A stretch of 64,000 nucleotides of DNA from Ignavibacteriales bacterium (GTDB lineage Bacteria; Bacteroidota; Ignavibacteria; UBA10030). This document shows, piece after piece, positions 51,931-62,307 of the stretch (its first letter is position 1; every line of letters starts with the position of its first letter). The stretch is from the NCBI GenBank assembly GCA_026390595.1, contig JAPLFQ010000020.1, positions 313,763 through 377,762 of the forward strand. The letters are read 5' to 3'. Below the pieces are notes generated by a model, which worked only from the letters and a program-made list of their open reading frames with translations, did not search any database and had not been told where the DNA came from. Both the position numbers and the translations under genes were made by a program.

Positions 51931-54681
51931 ATGCTTGAGAAGGCGACGATTTCGACGCCCGTAGAAGCTGAGCGCGCTGAACAATCCAACGATATTCGTG
52001 GATTGAAATTTCAGCGCTATTTTTCGAAGCCAGGAGTTCACCCGTTTGATGAAGTTGAATGGGAGTTGCGCACTGCTGTGATTTCGAACGAAAAGGGAGA
52101 GAAGATTTTTGAACAGAAGGACGTCGAGATACCGAAGTCTTGGTCTATGACCGCTACGAACGTCGTTGTCTCGAAGTACTTCCATGGCAAACTTGGCTCC
52201 TCACAGCGTGAACGGAGTGTCAAACAACTCATCGAACGCGTTGCACGGACGATCACCAACTGGGGTCTCAAGGATGAGTATTTCGCCAGTCAGGAAGATG
52301 GCGATATCTTCTACAACGAACTGACGGCCCTCCTGGTCAACCAGCAAATGTCGTTCAACAGCCCCGTCTGGTTCAACGTGGGGAACGAGGAACATCCGCA
52401 GTGTTCTGCGTGCTTCATCAATTCGGTGCAGGATTCGATGGATTCGATCCTGACGCTGGCCAAGACAGAGGGCATGCTTTTCAAATGGGGATCCGGCACA
52501 GGCTCGAACCTCTCTACTCTGCGATCCTCGAAGGAATCTCTCGGCGGCGGCGGCACGGCCTCAGGCCCGGTCTCTTTTATGAGAGGATATGATGCATTCG
52601 CCGGCGTCATTAAGTCGGGCGGCAAGACCCGGCGCGCGGCAAAGATGGTCATTCTGAACGTTGAGCACCCTGACATCACAGAGTTTATCAACTGCAAGGC
52701 CGACGAAGAGAAGAAGGCATGGGCGCTCATCGAAGCCGGCTACGATGGCGGTTTCAACGTCCCCGGCGGCGCCTACGATTCCGTGTTTTACCAGAACGCA
52801 AACCACTCGATCCGCGTCAGCGACGAGTTTATGAAGGCCTTCCTGGAAGACAGGGAATGGGTCACAAGAGCAGTCACTTCCGGAAAACCGGTCGACAAGT
52901 ACCGCGCACGTGACATGATGCGACAAATCTCCGATGCGTCGTGGATCTGCGGCGACCCCGGCATGCAGTATCACACGACGATCAACAGCTGGCACACCTG
53001 CCCGAACACTGCTCCGATCAATGCCTCCAATCCGTGCAGCGAGTATATGTTCCTCGACGACACGGCCTGCAACCTTGCATCGCTCAATCTTATGAAGTTC
53101 CGCCGCCCCGACGGAGAATTTGACGTTGAAGCGTTCCGGAAAGCTGTCCAGATCACGATCACCGCGATGGAGATCGAGGTCGGTAACGCCAGCTACCCGA
53201 CGCCCGCAATCGGGCAGAACAGCTTTGACTACAGACCGCTCGGCCTTGGTTACGCAAACCTCGGCGCCCTGCTGATGGCACGCGGCCTTGCTTATGACAG
53301 CGACGAAGGACGCGCCTTCGCGGGTGCAATCACATCCCTGATGTGCGGTGAAGCGTACAAGCAGTCAGCGTTCGTTGCAAAGGAGATGGGACCGTTCAAA
53401 GGATATGCGGCCAACCGGGAACCGATGCTCAACGTGATGCAGAAGCATGGCATCCATGCCGAGCGAATCGACAAGGAACTCCTCCCGGCAGATCTATGGG
53501 ACGCTTCGAATGATGTCTGGAAAGATGTCGTGAGGTACGGAAAGCAGCATGGGTTCAGAAACTCCCAGTCCACCGTGCTTGCGCCCACCGGAACCATTGG
53601 CTTCATGATGGACTGCGACACTACCGGCGTGGAACCCGATATCGCCCTGGTGAAGTACAAGAAACTGGTCGGCGGCGGACTGATGAAGATCGTCAACCAG
53701 ACCGTCCCCGAAGCGCTTCGCAAACTCGGGTACGATGGCGAACAGATCGAACATATCGTCGCCTACATCGACAATAATGACACGATCGAACGCTCACCGC
53801 ATCTGCGGGAAGAGCATCTCCCGGTCTTCGACTGCGCGTTCAAGCCAGCCAACGGCGAGCGGTCGATCCAGTATATGGGACATATCAAGATGATGGCGGC
53901 CGTGCAACCGTTCCTCTCCGGAGCCATCTCCAAGACTGTGAACATGCCGTCCGACGTCACTGCCGATAATATCCAGCAGGCGTACGTGGAAGCGTGGAGA
54001 TTGGGTTTGAAATCCATTGCGGTCTATCGCGACGGCTGCAAACGCACACAGCCCCTCAGCACGTCACTCGACGCGAAGAAAGAGGCTCCGAAGGCGCATC
54101 CGCTGCGCCGCCGCCTCCCGGACGAACGTCAGTCGATCACGCACAAGTTCAGCATCGCAGGACACGAGGGCTACATCACCGTCGGCATGTTCGAAGACGG
54201 GATGCCCGGCGAGGTCTTCATTACGATGTCCAAAGAGGGCTCCACGATATCGGGCATGATGGACTCCTTTGCAACTTCGATCTCCATTGCCCTGCAATAT
54301 GGGGTTCCATTGAAGGTGTTGGTGGACAAGTTCAGCCACGCGCGGTTCGAGCCATCCGGGTTCACGAACAATCCCGAGATCCCGATCGCCAAATCGATCA
54401 GCGATTACATTTTCCGTTGGCTCGGCCTGAAGTTTCTCGCGAAGGGCGACGCCCCAACAACCGGCAGCATCACACCGACGGTTCCTGAAGTTGCTACTCA
54501 GCCCGTGATCCGTCAGCAGGATTCAACACAACGGGGTACCTCAGCTCTGGAACGCAACGAGAAAGTCGTCTTCCAAACACAGGCCGATGCTCCCCCCTGC
54601 CATGAATGCGGAAGCATCATGATCCGCAGCGGAAGCTGCTACAAATGCCTGCAGTGCGGATCAACGAGCGGATGTTCCTGA
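51931..54681 (+). CDS. nrdJ: adenosylcobalamin-dependent ribonucleotide reductase (class II)
   Basis: A 916-residue class II ribonucleotide reductase, which makes deoxyribonucleotides using a coenzyme B12 radical and needs no oxygen. Visible signatures: 'GGGGTASGPVSFMRGYDAFA', the active-site segment 'NPCSEYMFLDDTACNLASLN', 'GTIGFMMDCDTTGVEPD', and a C-terminal zinc element with CxxC pairs ('CHECG', 'CYKCLQCG') and terminal Cys for re-reduction. GAGGAG 6 nt upstream supports the ATG at 51931. It is expressed from a strong consensus promoter with a structured leader and ends in a stem-loop. Confidence 0.96.
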   Translation: MLEKATISTPVEAERAEQSNDIRGLKFQRYFSKPGVHPFDEVEWELRTAVISNEKGEKIFEQKDVEIPKSWSMTATNVVVSKYFHGKLGSSQRERSVKQLIERVARTITNWGLKDEYFASQEDGDIFYNELTALLVNQQMSFNSPVWFNVGNEEHPQCSACFINSVQDSMDSILTLAKTEGMLFKWGSGTGSNLSTLRSSKESLGGGGTASGPVSFMRGYDAFAGVIKSGGKTRRAAKMVILNVEHPDITEFINCKADEEKKAWALIEAGYDGGFNVPGGAYDSVFYQNANHSIRVSDEFMKAFLEDREWVTRAVTSGKPVDKYRARDMMRQISDASWICGDPGMQYHTTINSWHTCPNTAPINASNPCSEYMFLDDTACNLASLNLMKFRRPDGEFDVEAFRKAVQITITAMEIEVGNASYPTPAIGQNSFDYRPLGLGYANLGALLMARGLAYDSDEGRAFAGAITSLMCGEAYKQSAFVAKEMGPFKGYAANREPMLNVMQKHGIHAERIDKELLPADLWDASNDVWKDVVRYGKQHGFRNSQSTVLAPTGTIGFMMDCDTTGVEPDIALVKYKKLVGGGLMKIVNQTVPEALRKLGYDGEQIEHIVAYIDNNDTIERSPHLREEHLPVFDCAFKPANGERSIQYMGHIKMMAAVQPFLSGAISKTVNMPSDVTADNIQQAYVEAWRLGLKSIAVYRDGCKRTQPLSTSLDAKKEAPKAHPLRRRLPDERQSITHKFSIAGHEGYITVGMFEDGMPGEVFITMSKEGSTISGMMDSFATSISIALQYGVPLKVLVDKFSHARFEPSGFTNNPEIPIAKSISDYIFRWLGLKFLAKGDAPTTGSITPTVPEVATQPVIRQQDSTQRGTSALERNEKVVFQTQADAPPCHECGSIMIRSGSCYKCLQCGSTSGCS

Positions 54682-54711
54682 TCAGGCTGTCCTGTCGTCA
54701 AAAGTAACAGC

Positions 54712-54741
54712 ATCGGCACGCTCGAACCAGGGCGTGCCGAT
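54712..54741 (+). terminator. stem-loop after nrdJ
   Basis: ATCGGCACGC (54712-54721) with GCGTGCCGAT (54732-54741), 10-nt loop, then TTGCTTTTC. The rest of the ~300-bp gap to the dipeptidase gene shows nothing further. Confidence 0.7.
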
Positions 54742-54979
54742 TTGCTTTTCCCCCTCGCGGCGTATGATTCCGAACGCGAACATTGAAGCATCAATGGCAT
54801 CAGGCCATAGGATGATCTCATCGATTGGCGGCTGTGAGGGCAGTTCAATCGAGCACAACGAGCCTCGCGGAAACGAAAACGCCGAGCCAGCTGATATGCA
54901 CGCGATCGGCGCGCCGATAGCAAGAGCAATCAGGATTCAGGTCCAATCAAACAACTCCCCAATACTCTGAGGTGAAAAC

Positions 54980-56203
54980 ATGAGGACATTCCTCGTCAGG
55001 CTCACGATTCTTCTTTCATTCGCAACGTTGTCACTCACCGCCCGGCAAGCTCCACAGGACAAGGCGATGCTGGCAAGGGCACAGAAGCTCGCCCAACAGT
55101 TTGTCATCATCGATACGCACGTCGACGTCCCTTTTCGCCTGAAGATGAAGTTCGAAGATATTTCGAAGCTGACTCCGGAGGGGAATTTCGACTACGTTCG
55201 GGCAAAGCAAGGCGGCCTGAATGCACCGTTCATGTCGATCTACATCCCTGCCGATTATGAGAAGACAGGCGGGGGGAAACAACTCGCCGACAGCCTGATC
55301 GACATGGTCGTGAAGTTCTCCAAGGACTGGCCAAAACAGTTTGCGGTCGCCACATCGACAAAGGATGTCACCAGCCAGTTCAAGCGCGGAGTGATTTCGC
55401 TCTGCATGGGGATGGAAAACGGGACGCCAATCGAACACGACCTGAAGAATGTCCAGTACTTCTACGACCGCGGCATCCGCTACATTACGCTCGCGCATGC
55501 CCTGAGTAATCACATTTCCGACTCATCCTATGACACGACCCGTGTGTGGAGAGGCCTTAGCTTCTTTGGACGCCGGCTCATCGCCGAGATGAACCGCGTC
55601 GGCATTATGGTAGACATTTCCCATGTCACGGATGAGGCATTTTACGAAGTCATGAACATCACGCGAACACCCGTCATCGCCTCCCACTCTTCGTGCAGGG
55701 CCTTCACGCCCGGATTTGAACGAAACATGTCGGATGACATGATCACGAGGTTGGCAAAGAACGGGGGCGTCATACAGATCAATTTCGGGTCATCATTCCT
55801 CCGTGAGGATTACCAGAAGACCGAATCGGTTCAGGAGAAGGAAGTCAGAGCCTACTTCAAGGAACACCACCTCAAGTTCGGCGACCCGGAGGCGGAAACG
55901 TACCTGAAACAATACCGTAACGATCATCCCGTCACGTTCGCCGATGTGACGGACGTCGCCAATCACATTGACCACGTGGTCAAGCTGGTGGGCGTGGAGT
56001 ATGTCGGCCTCGGATCGGACTTTGACGGCGTTGGCGACTCGCTGCCGACAGGGCTCAAAGACGTTTCAATGTATCCCAACCTGATCTACGAGCTGTTGAA
56101 ACGGGGCTATTCGGAAAAGGATATTCAGAAGATTTGCGGCGGGAATCTCCTCAGAGTGTGGTCGCAAGTGGAGCAGAGAGCGAAGGAGCTTCAAGCGGAG
56201 TAA
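54980..56203 (+). CDS. M19 family membrane dipeptidase
   Basis: A 407-residue exported renal-dipeptidase-like enzyme with a signal peptide (1-~23). Binuclear zinc ligands are visible in 'DTHVDVP', 'GMENGTPI', 'ISHVTDEAF' and 'ASHSSCRAFT', and the substrate Asp in 'GLGSDFDGVGD'. It hydrolyses dipeptides, including those with D-amino acids. GAGG about 7 nt upstream supports the start. With the following P1 peptidase it forms a plus-strand peptidase pair. Confidence 0.93.
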   Translation: MRTFLVRLTILLSFATLSLTARQAPQDKAMLARAQKLAQQFVIIDTHVDVPFRLKMKFEDISKLTPEGNFDYVRAKQGGLNAPFMSIYIPADYEKTGGGKQLADSLIDMVVKFSKDWPKQFAVATSTKDVTSQFKRGVISLCMGMENGTPIEHDLKNVQYFYDRGIRYITLAHALSNHISDSSYDTTRVWRGLSFFGRRLIAEMNRVGIMVDISHVTDEAFYEVMNITRTPVIASHSSCRAFTPGFERNMSDDMITRLAKNGGVIQINFGSSFLREDYQKTESVQEKEVRAYFKEHHLKFGDPEAETYLKQYRNDHPVTFADVTDVANHIDHVVKLVGVEYVGLGSDFDGVGDSLPTGLKDVSMYPNLIYELLKRGYSEKDIQKICGGNLLRVWSQVEQRAKELQAE

Positions 56204-56274
56204 CGTCCATTGTGCCTGTCTGCCTGGACGCACAAGGAGGCAGATGGATCGAGTCATGAAAGAGAGCAGCTCAG

Positions 56275-57414
56275 ATGAAACGAATATTCTGCCTCACCCT
56301 CTCATTCTTTCTCGTATCGGTTGCGGCCTTCTCCCAACCAAACGCACGCCCTCGCCTCAGAGACCTTGGCGTCGAGGTCGGGATTTTTCGTACTGGCTCG
56401 CTCAATGCGATAACTGATGTCGCAGGCGTGCGCGTCGGACACCTGACACTCGTGCAGGGAGACAGCGTGCGCACCGGCGTCACCGCGATACTCCCGCACG
56501 AGGGAAATCTGTTTCAGGAAAAAGTCCCCGCCGCTGCTTTTGTTGGCAACGGCTTCGGCAAGTTTGTCGGTATCACGCAACTCGATGAACTCGGCCAAAT
56601 CGAGACTCCGATTTTGCTCACAAATACGCTGGGCGTTTGGGATGTCACCAACGGCGTTGTAGACTATATGCTTGCGCTCCCCGGCAATGAGAAGGTGCGG
56701 TCCATCAACCCGATCGTCGGAGAAACCAACGATGGCGGCCTCAACGACATCAGGGGAAGGCATATCACGAGATCGCATGCTCTGGAGGCGATCAGACAGG
56801 CGAAACCAGGTGAAGTTGCTGAAGGCTGTGTCGGCGCCGGTACTGGAACGGTCTGCTTCGGCTGGAAAGGAGGAATCGGGACGAGTTCGCGGATACTCCC
56901 GAAGTCTCTGGGTGGATTTACAGTCGGTGCAATCGTCCAGACGAATTACGGCGGCGTGCTGGATATCGCAGGCGTCCCCGTCGGGAAGGAATTGCAGCGT
57001 TACAGCTTTCGAAACGAAGTGAAGAATCCGGGCGACGGTTCATGCATGATCGTCATCGCGACCGACGCGCCCCTCAACAGCGCACAATTGAAACGTCTCG
57101 CAAAACGAGCGACGCTCGCTCTCGGCAGGACCGGCTCAGCCATGAGTCACGGAAGCGGTGACTACGTGATCGCTTTTTCCACGGCGCGCGAAATCCGGCT
57201 TCGCCCCGACGATCCGATCATTCAATCTATCCCCCGGCTTCGCGAAGACGACCTCTCCCCGCTCTTTCAGGCCGTTGTCGAATCGACCGAAGAAGCTGTG
57301 TACAACTCATTGCTTCAGGCAACAACGACAAAAGGATATCGCGGCACGGAGGTGCAGGCTCTGCCTTTGGACAAGGTGCGGGAGATTCTGAGGAAATACG
57401 GGCGGATCAAATAG
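56275..57414 (+). CDS. P1 family peptidase (DmpA/BapA type, S58)
   Basis: A 379-residue N-terminal-nucleophile aminopeptidase of family S58. The autocatalytic cleavage/nucleophile site is 'GDGSCMIVIATD', with Ser after 'GDG'. The N-terminal 'NAITDVAGVRVGH' and 'NEVKNPG' regions are typical. It has a signal peptide ('LTLSFFLVSVAAFSQ'), so it acts in the periplasm. Family members release D-Ala, L-amino acids or beta-amino acids from small peptides. It converges on carA with 26 bp between. Confidence 0.92.
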   Translation: MKRIFCLTLSFFLVSVAAFSQPNARPRLRDLGVEVGIFRTGSLNAITDVAGVRVGHLTLVQGDSVRTGVTAILPHEGNLFQEKVPAAAFVGNGFGKFVGITQLDELGQIETPILLTNTLGVWDVTNGVVDYMLALPGNEKVRSINPIVGETNDGGLNDIRGRHITRSHALEAIRQAKPGEVAEGCVGAGTGTVCFGWKGGIGTSSRILPKSLGGFTVGAIVQTNYGGVLDIAGVPVGKELQRYSFRNEVKNPGDGSCMIVIATDAPLNSAQLKRLAKRATLALGRTGSAMSHGSGDYVIAFSTAREIRLRPDDPIIQSIPRLREDDLSPLFQAVVESTEEAVYNSLLQATTTKGYRGTEVQALPLDKVREILRKYGRIK

Positions 57415-57440
57415 ACTTTCGTCGTCGAAAACCGGGCCGC

Positions 57441-58586
57441 TCATCGCTGGCCAGGTACACGCTCCCGTTCCATCATCGCGACAAATTGCTCGAAGAGGTA
57501 ATCGCTGTCGTGCGGACCCGGCGATGCTTCCGGATGGTATTGAACACTGAAAATCGGGAGCTCCTTGTGCCGCAGCCCTTCGTTCGTTCCGTCATTCAGG
57601 TTCGTGTGTGTGATCTCGATGGTCTTTGTATCAAGCGATGAGGGGTCCACCGCGAAACCGTGATTCTGAGAAGTGATTTCGATCCCCTCGGTCCGGAGAT
57701 TCTTGACCGGATGGTTCGCTCCCCGATGGCCAAATTTCAGCTTGAATGTCTTCCCGCCCAGCGCAAGCGCCAAGAGTTGATGTCCGAGACATATACCGAA
57801 AATGGGTTTCTTGCCGACAATCTTCTTGATGTTCTGAATGCCGTACTTCACTGCGGACGGATCTCCCGGGCCATTCGAAAGGAAGATTCCATCGGGTTCC
57901 AATTCCAGCACCTTCTCCGCTGCGAATGAAGCAGGGACCACGGTCAGTTCGCATCCATATGAGGTCAGGCGCCGGAGGATGTTCTGCTTCACACCGTAGT
58001 CGTACACAACCACGTTCCATCGCCGGCCATCGCCATTCCTGTTGCCGATTGTCTTGAGGGCAAAAGGAGTCCGATCGACCTCACTCCAGTTGTAGAGATC
58101 CCTGGTCGTCACAACCTTCGCCAAATCAAGACCATCCATCATCAGCGAACCCTTCGCCTTTGCGATCAGGCTCGTGTCGTCAAGGTCAACAGTCGAAATA
58201 ACGCCGCGAAGAGCGCCCACCGTCCGGATCATCTTTGTCAACATCCGGGTATCGATCCCCTGGATGGCAACGATGTTATGAGAGATCAGCCATGCACCCA
58301 GACTTCCGGTAGCGCGGAAATTGCTGTAGAAATCAAAGTACTCTTTCACGATGAATGCGGACACCTGCGGTTTCGCCGATTCGAGGTCTTCGCTGTTAAT
58401 CCCAACGTTGCCGATGAGCGGGTACGTCATGGTCACAATTTGCCCCGCATACGAAGGATCGGTAAGGATCTCCTCGTACCCGGTCATGCTCGTATTGAAC
58501 ACAACCTCGCCAGTGGCCTCACCCGCAGCCCCGAAGCTCTCGCCGGTAAAGACAGTCCCGTTCTCTAACGCCAGCTTTGCGACCAA
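57441..58586 (-). CDS. carA: carbamoyl-phosphate synthase small chain
   Basis: A 381-residue CarA, the glutamine amidotransferase subunit for carbamoyl phosphate (arginine and pyrimidine synthesis). The nucleophile Cys is in 'GICLGHQLL', the His/Glu in '[11 protein letters not shown]', and the N-terminal domain is complete ('[20 protein letters not shown]'). I start at a TTG (58586): AAAGGA lies 5 nt upstream, the resulting length matches E. coli CarA (382), and the promoter (58630-58658) would put the ATG at 58619 within a few bases of the transcript start. carB is not in the window. Confidence 0.93.
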   Translation of the reverse strand: MVAKLALENGTVFTGESFGAAGEATGEVVFNTSMTGYEEILTDPSYAGQIVTMTYPLIGNVGINSEDLESAKPQVSAFIVKEYFDFYSNFRATGSLGAWLISHNIVAIQGIDTRMLTKMIRTVGALRGVISTVDLDDTSLIAKAKGSLMMDGLDLAKVVTTRDLYNWSEVDRTPFALKTIGNRNGDGRRWNVVVYDYGVKQNILRRLTSYGCELTVVPASFAAEKVLELEPDGIFLSNGPGDPSAVKYGIQNIKKIVGKKPIFGICLGHQLLALALGGKTFKLKFGHRGANHPVKNLRTEGIEITSQNHGFAVDPSSLDTKTIEITHTNLNDGTNEGLRHKELPIFSVQYHPEASPGPHDSDYLFEQFVAMMERERVPGQR

Positions 58587-58629
58587 TGATGTCCTTTCAT
58601 TCCCACAGTTCGAATTCACTTTTCATTCA

Positions 58630-58658
58630 AAGATAGCAAGAAATGCGCGGCGGTGCAA
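58630..58658 (-). promoter_or_regulatory. promoter of carA
   Basis: On the minus strand TTGCAC (58658-58653), 17 bp, TATCTT (58635-58630). Transcription from about 58623 gives a 37-nt leader to the TTG start. Confidence 0.5.
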
Positions 58659-58889
58659 ATAACGAGTCACGGGCAATGCTCCGCAGCTCACTTGTCGGTT
58701 CCGAATTCTCCGGTTCTCCCTTCGACTCTCTTCCATGGAAAGACACTCCCCCGTCTATCTCCCGCCGCAAATGATTCGTTCGCTCCCTGAAAACCGCATT
58801 CACGACGAAGCGCCAATTCTTTTCTTATGCAGAACTCTGATTCGCCATATAATGTTACATTGCTCATAGGAGACTTTCCAGACTCATCC
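58659..58889. other. middle of the carA-hrcA divergent gap
   Basis: The 357-bp gap between the carA and hrcA starts holds both promoters at its ends. Between them I see no ORF, hairpin or repeat. Confidence 0.5.
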
Positions 58890-58918
58890 TTGACATCCTA
58901 TGCAAAAAGTGTTAATTT
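58890..58918 (+). promoter_or_regulatory. hrcA operon promoter with degenerate CIRCE-like dyad
   Basis: TTGACA (58890-58895), 17 bp, TAATTT (58913-58918). The same stretch reads TTGACATCC, 8 bp, AAGTGTTAA, which partly matches the HrcA operator CIRCE (TTAGCACTC-N9-GAGTGCTAA; right arm 7 of 9). This would allow autoregulation but is far from consensus. Confidence 0.45.
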
Positions 58919-58943
58919 TAGGCAGAAAAATAGGCATTTTTTG

Positions 58944-59990
58944 ATGATTACACCTGGAAAACCGGAGCCGTTGAACGAGCGGGAAAGGGATATCCTTCAC
59001 CACGTCGTCTTCAATTTCATCCAGTCCGCCGTCCCGGTTGGCTCTCGGTACATCTCCAAGCATTTCGATTCCCAGTTGAGCCCGGCCACGATTCGTAACG
59101 TCATGGCCGACCTCGAGGAACTTGGATTCTTGTCGCATCCGCATACGTCCGCCGGAAGGGTTCCTACCGACCTCGGCTATCGTTATTATGTTGATTATCT
59201 GATGGAGGCTCAGTCGCTTTCGGAGAACGAGATTCTTCAGATCGAGCAGCATCTCACCAGTGCCGCTGACGCCGACTCCCTCTTGAAGGAAACTTCCAGG
59301 CTGTTGAGCAAGATTTCGAGGCAGCTCAGTGTCGTTTCCTCGCCTCATATCAGTAGCGGGATATTTGAAAAGCTCGAACTGATCTCGATCTCGGGCTCGA
59401 GAATTCTGGTCGTCATCTCCATCCGGACCGGCTTGGTCAAGACCCTGATGATGGAAGTGGGAATCGAAATGAAGCCGGAATACCTTGAGCAGGTTGCCCG
59501 CCTCCTGAATGAACGGCTGTCCGGTTTGACGCTCAGGGACATTCGCGATACATTTGTTGAACGGACTCGTGATATGCAGGACGAGCGGACAGGTCTTATC
59601 CGTCTGTTCATTGATTCTGTCGACAATCTGTTCGATGATATGAAGGATAGGGACAAGGTGCATATTTCCGGCACACAGAACATCATCGAGCAACCGGAGT
59701 TCATTGATCCGAAGAACTTCCGGAGCGTCATCGAGCTCATCGAGAACGACGATATCATCGTCCATTTGCTCGAGAAACACGAATACATCGACAAGAGCTT
59801 CGCGATTACGATTGGATCGGAAAATCAGGACAGTAAGGCGAAGGAATACAGCATCATTTCAGCAACCTATGATCTGGATGGAGTCACAGGGAGAGTCGGG
59901 ATCATCGGGCCAAAGCGCATGGAATATGCCAAAATGATCCCCTTGGTCGATCATGTCGCCAAGCTTGTGGCAAAGATGATGAGGGCGTAG
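58944..59990 (+). CDS. hrcA: heat-inducible transcription repressor HrcA
   Basis: A 348-residue HrcA. The N-terminal winged helix ('LNERERDILHHVVFNFIQSA', 'SPATIRNVMADLEELGFLSH', 'GRVPTDLGYRYYVD') binds CIRCE; the middle GAF-like domain and the C-terminal 'GVTGRVGIIGPKRMEYAKMI' are typical. The start at 58944 is chosen because the longer frame would cross the promoter. It heads the hrcA-grpE-dnaJ operon and normally represses it until heat stress titrates GroEL. Confidence 0.95.
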   Translation: MITPGKPEPLNERERDILHHVVFNFIQSAVPVGSRYISKHFDSQLSPATIRNVMADLEELGFLSHPHTSAGRVPTDLGYRYYVDYLMEAQSLSENEILQIEQHLTSAADADSLLKETSRLLSKISRQLSVVSSPHISSGIFEKLELISISGSRILVVISIRTGLVKTLMMEVGIEMKPEYLEQVARLLNERLSGLTLRDIRDTFVERTRDMQDERTGLIRLFIDSVDNLFDDMKDRDKVHISGTQNIIEQPEFIDPKNFRSVIELIENDDIIVHLLEKHEYIDKSFAITIGSENQDSKAKEYSIISATYDLDGVTGRVGIIGPKRMEYAKMIPLVDHVAKLVAKMMRA

Positions 59991-60001
59991 GAAATATCAC
60001 G

Positions 60002-60640
60002 ATGGATGACAATCAGGAGAGAATGGAAGAGATAAAGAACCCCGACGCGGAGCAGACTGAAGCGGAGACCAAACCGCCGGAACCATCGAAAGCTGATGAA
60101 ACGGCTCAGAGGCTTGCGGAAGCTGAGAAACAGGTGGAGTATTATAAAGACCTTCTTCTGAGAAAGGTCGCGGACTTCGACAATTTCAAAAAGCGGATGG
60201 AGAACGACTCGGCCGCCACGCTGAAATACGCGAAGGTCGACATTATTCAGAGCCTCCTTCCCGTTATCGACGATTTCGAGCGGTCGCTGAAGCTCAGCAA
60301 GGACCGCCGGGAATCTGAAGCGTTCGCGAAAGGGGTTGATTTGATCTACCAGAAGCTCGTAAGGTTTCTCGACACGCAGGGAGTGAAGGAAATCGATTCC
60401 CTCGGGAAAGAATTCGATGTCCACTACCACGACGCCCTCCTTCAGGTGCCCCGCATCGACGTCCCCCCCCACGTTGTCATCGAAGTGGTCGAAAAAGGGT
60501 ACTCACTGGACGATCGCGTCCTTCGCCATGCAAAAGTCGTAGTCTCCACCACTCCGGATGATCATGGAGCTCACGATGTCAAGGGTTCACCCAACGCCTC
60601 CAATCCGGGCACGGGCACTACCACGAAGCGGGAGAACTGA
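60002..60640 (+). CDS. grpE: nucleotide exchange factor GrpE
   Basis: A 212-residue GrpE, the dimeric nucleotide-exchange factor of DnaK. An acidic disordered N-terminus (1-45) precedes a long coiled coil ('[20 protein letters not shown]') and the C-terminal beta domain with '[14 protein letters not shown]'. It begins 11 bp after hrcA. The C-terminal ~25 residues are Ser/Thr/Gly-rich and not conserved. dnaK itself is not in the window. Confidence 0.94.
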   Translation: MDDNQERMEEIKNPDAEQTEAETKPPEPSKADETAQRLAEAEKQVEYYKDLLLRKVADFDNFKKRMENDSAATLKYAKVDIIQSLLPVIDDFERSLKLSKDRRESEAFAKGVDLIYQKLVRFLDTQGVKEIDSLGKEFDVHYHDALLQVPRIDVPPHVVIEVVEKGYSLDDRVLRHAKVVVSTTPDDHGAHDVKGSPNASNPGTGTTTKREN

Positions 60641-60648
60641 GTCGACGC

Positions 60649-61830
60649 ATGGCCAAACGAGATTATTACGAGATACTCGGCGTCTCCCGGACCGCCTCGC
60701 AGGATGAGATCAAGAAAGCGTATCGGCAGATGGCAATGAAATATCACCCCGATCGCAATCCCGGCAATAAGGAGACAGAAGAGCAATTCAAGGAAGCGGC
60801 GGAGGCATACGAAGTTCTGTCCGACAAGGAAAAACGCCAGCGGTATGACCAGTTCGGCCACGAAGGCATGCGCGGGATGAACACGCATGACTTCCACAAT
60901 GTCAACGATATTTTCTCGGCCTTTGGCGACATCTTCGGAGGCGGAGCCGGAGGATTTGGCGGCGGGATCTTTGACGAGGTGTTCGGTGCTTCAGGCCGCG
61001 GCCGACGTGCGACGCGCACGCAGCATGGGACGCCCGGAGCGGACCTGAAGGCGAAGCTTCCTATGACGCTCGAAGAAATTGCTTCCGGAGTGGAGAAGAA
61101 GCTCAAGGTAAAAAAGCAGAAGAAGTGCGATGTTTGTAATGGTACCGGAGCGAAATCCGGGACCGGAACATCGAGCTGCCCGCAATGCAGCGGCACAGGC
61201 GAGTTGCGCCAGGTATCCCGGTCGATGTTTGGTCAATTCGTAAATATCACCACCTGCCCAACCTGCGGGGGCGAAGGGCGTATCGTCCGCGAACCATGCA
61301 CGGGCTGCCACGGCGAAGGACGCGTCCCCGGCGAGACGACGATCAAGGTCAATGTTCCCGCCGGCGTTTCCGAGGGAAATTACATCACGCTCCAGGGACA
61401 GGGAAACGCCGGACAACGCGGCGGCTCGCCGGGAGACCTGATCGTCCTGATCGAAGAACAACCGCACCAGTATTTCATTCGCAGCGGGGACGACATTATC
61501 TACGACCTCAATGTGAGCTTTCCGATGGCTGCGCTCGGGGGCGATATCGAAATCCCCACACTGACGGGCAAAGCGAAGCTGGTGATCGATCCGGGCACCC
61601 CCTCCGGCCGCATGCTGCGCATGCGTGACAAGGGAATTCCCCACCTGAATGGCTATAGCCGGGGTGACCAGCTCGTCCGGATCAACGTCTGGGTCCCGTC
61701 AAAGCTCACATCAAAAGAAAAAGAACTTCTGAAACAGCTGGCCGGGAACGAGCACATTTCTCCGAACGAGGAAGAGCGCCACGGCCATTCGAAGACATTC
61801 TTCGACAAAATGAAGGACGCATTTTCGTAA
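60649..61830 (+). CDS. dnaJ: chaperone protein DnaJ
   Basis: A 393-residue type I DnaJ. The J domain has HPD at 33-35 and is followed by a Gly/Phe-rich region ('[10 protein letters not shown]'). Four CxxCxGxG zinc repeats follow ('CDVCNGTG', 'CPQCSGTG', 'CPTCGGEG', 'CTGCHGEG'), then the C-terminal substrate domains. It stimulates DnaK ATPase. It follows grpE by 8 bp. Confidence 0.97.
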   Translation: MAKRDYYEILGVSRTASQDEIKKAYRQMAMKYHPDRNPGNKETEEQFKEAAEAYEVLSDKEKRQRYDQFGHEGMRGMNTHDFHNVNDIFSAFGDIFGGGAGGFGGGIFDEVFGASGRGRRATRTQHGTPGADLKAKLPMTLEEIASGVEKKLKVKKQKKCDVCNGTGAKSGTGTSSCPQCSGTGELRQVSRSMFGQFVNITTCPTCGGEGRIVREPCTGCHGEGRVPGETTIKVNVPAGVSEGNYITLQGQGNAGQRGGSPGDLIVLIEEQPHQYFIRSGDDIIYDLNVSFPMAALGGDIEIPTLTGKAKLVIDPGTPSGRMLRMRDKGIPHLNGYSRGDQLVRINVWVPSKLTSKEKELLKQLAGNEHISPNEEERHGHSKTFFDKMKDAFS

Positions 61831-61836
61831 CTTTCA

Positions 61837-62253
61837 ATGGTGCAGCGGTTCGTCAACTGGCTTGCGTTGACCCGCTCGGAACAACGAGTCTTGCTGTTCC
61901 TCTCGGCAACGCTCATTGTCGGCTCAGGTATTCGGTTGTATCAGGAGACCTATCCGTCAGAGCGCCGGTTCGACTACCGCTCCATTGACAGTTCGTTCGC
62001 AGTTTTTAGGGAGCATCTTGCGGCGGATTCCACCAGGAAAAAGCAGTTGAGTCCCGGTGAAGCGGTCAACATCAACGCCGCGTCCAAAGAGGAACTTGTC
62101 GCGCTCCCGGGTATAGGCACGACACTGGCGGAGAGAATCGTTTCATTCAGGGAGCAAGAGGGGGAGTTTGGGTCCGTTGAGGATTTGCAGAAGGTCAAAG
62201 GGATCAGCAAAAAGAAACTGGAAAAGCTCAAACCACACGTCACCGTTCGATAA
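61837..62253 (+). CDS. ComEA-like helix-hairpin-helix protein
   Basis: A 138-residue protein with an N-terminal membrane helix ('VLLFLSATLIVGSGIRLY') and C-terminal tandem helix-hairpin-helix motifs ('VNINAASKEELVALPGIG', 'FGSVEDLQKVKGISKKKLEK') as in ComEA, which binds incoming DNA at the membrane during transformation. It begins 6 bp after dnaJ. With comF and PilM/GspE-like genes in the window, this suggests a natural-competence capacity. Confidence 0.87.
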   Translation: MVQRFVNWLALTRSEQRVLLFLSATLIVGSGIRLYQETYPSERRFDYRSIDSSFAVFREHLAADSTRKKQLSPGEAVNINAASKEELVALPGIGTTLAERIVSFREQEGEFGSVEDLQKVKGISKKKLEKLKPHVTVR

Positions 62254-62307
62254 TCTTGCAGGGGTTCATGTCCTGCACATGACGAACGGGAAAGGTACCG
62301 TGAACCT

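Noticed and set aside
54734-54970. 78-codon plus-strand frame between nrdJ and the M19 dipeptidase
   Set aside because: Starts inside the nrdJ terminator, lacks a ribosome site and shows no plausible fold.
58827-58943. N-terminal extension of HrcA from the ATG at 58827
   Set aside because: The extension crosses the promoter and adds no residues conserved in HrcA.
58884-59780. 298-codon minus-strand open frame opposite hrcA
   Set aside because: Antisense shadow of hrcA; no family or ribosome site.
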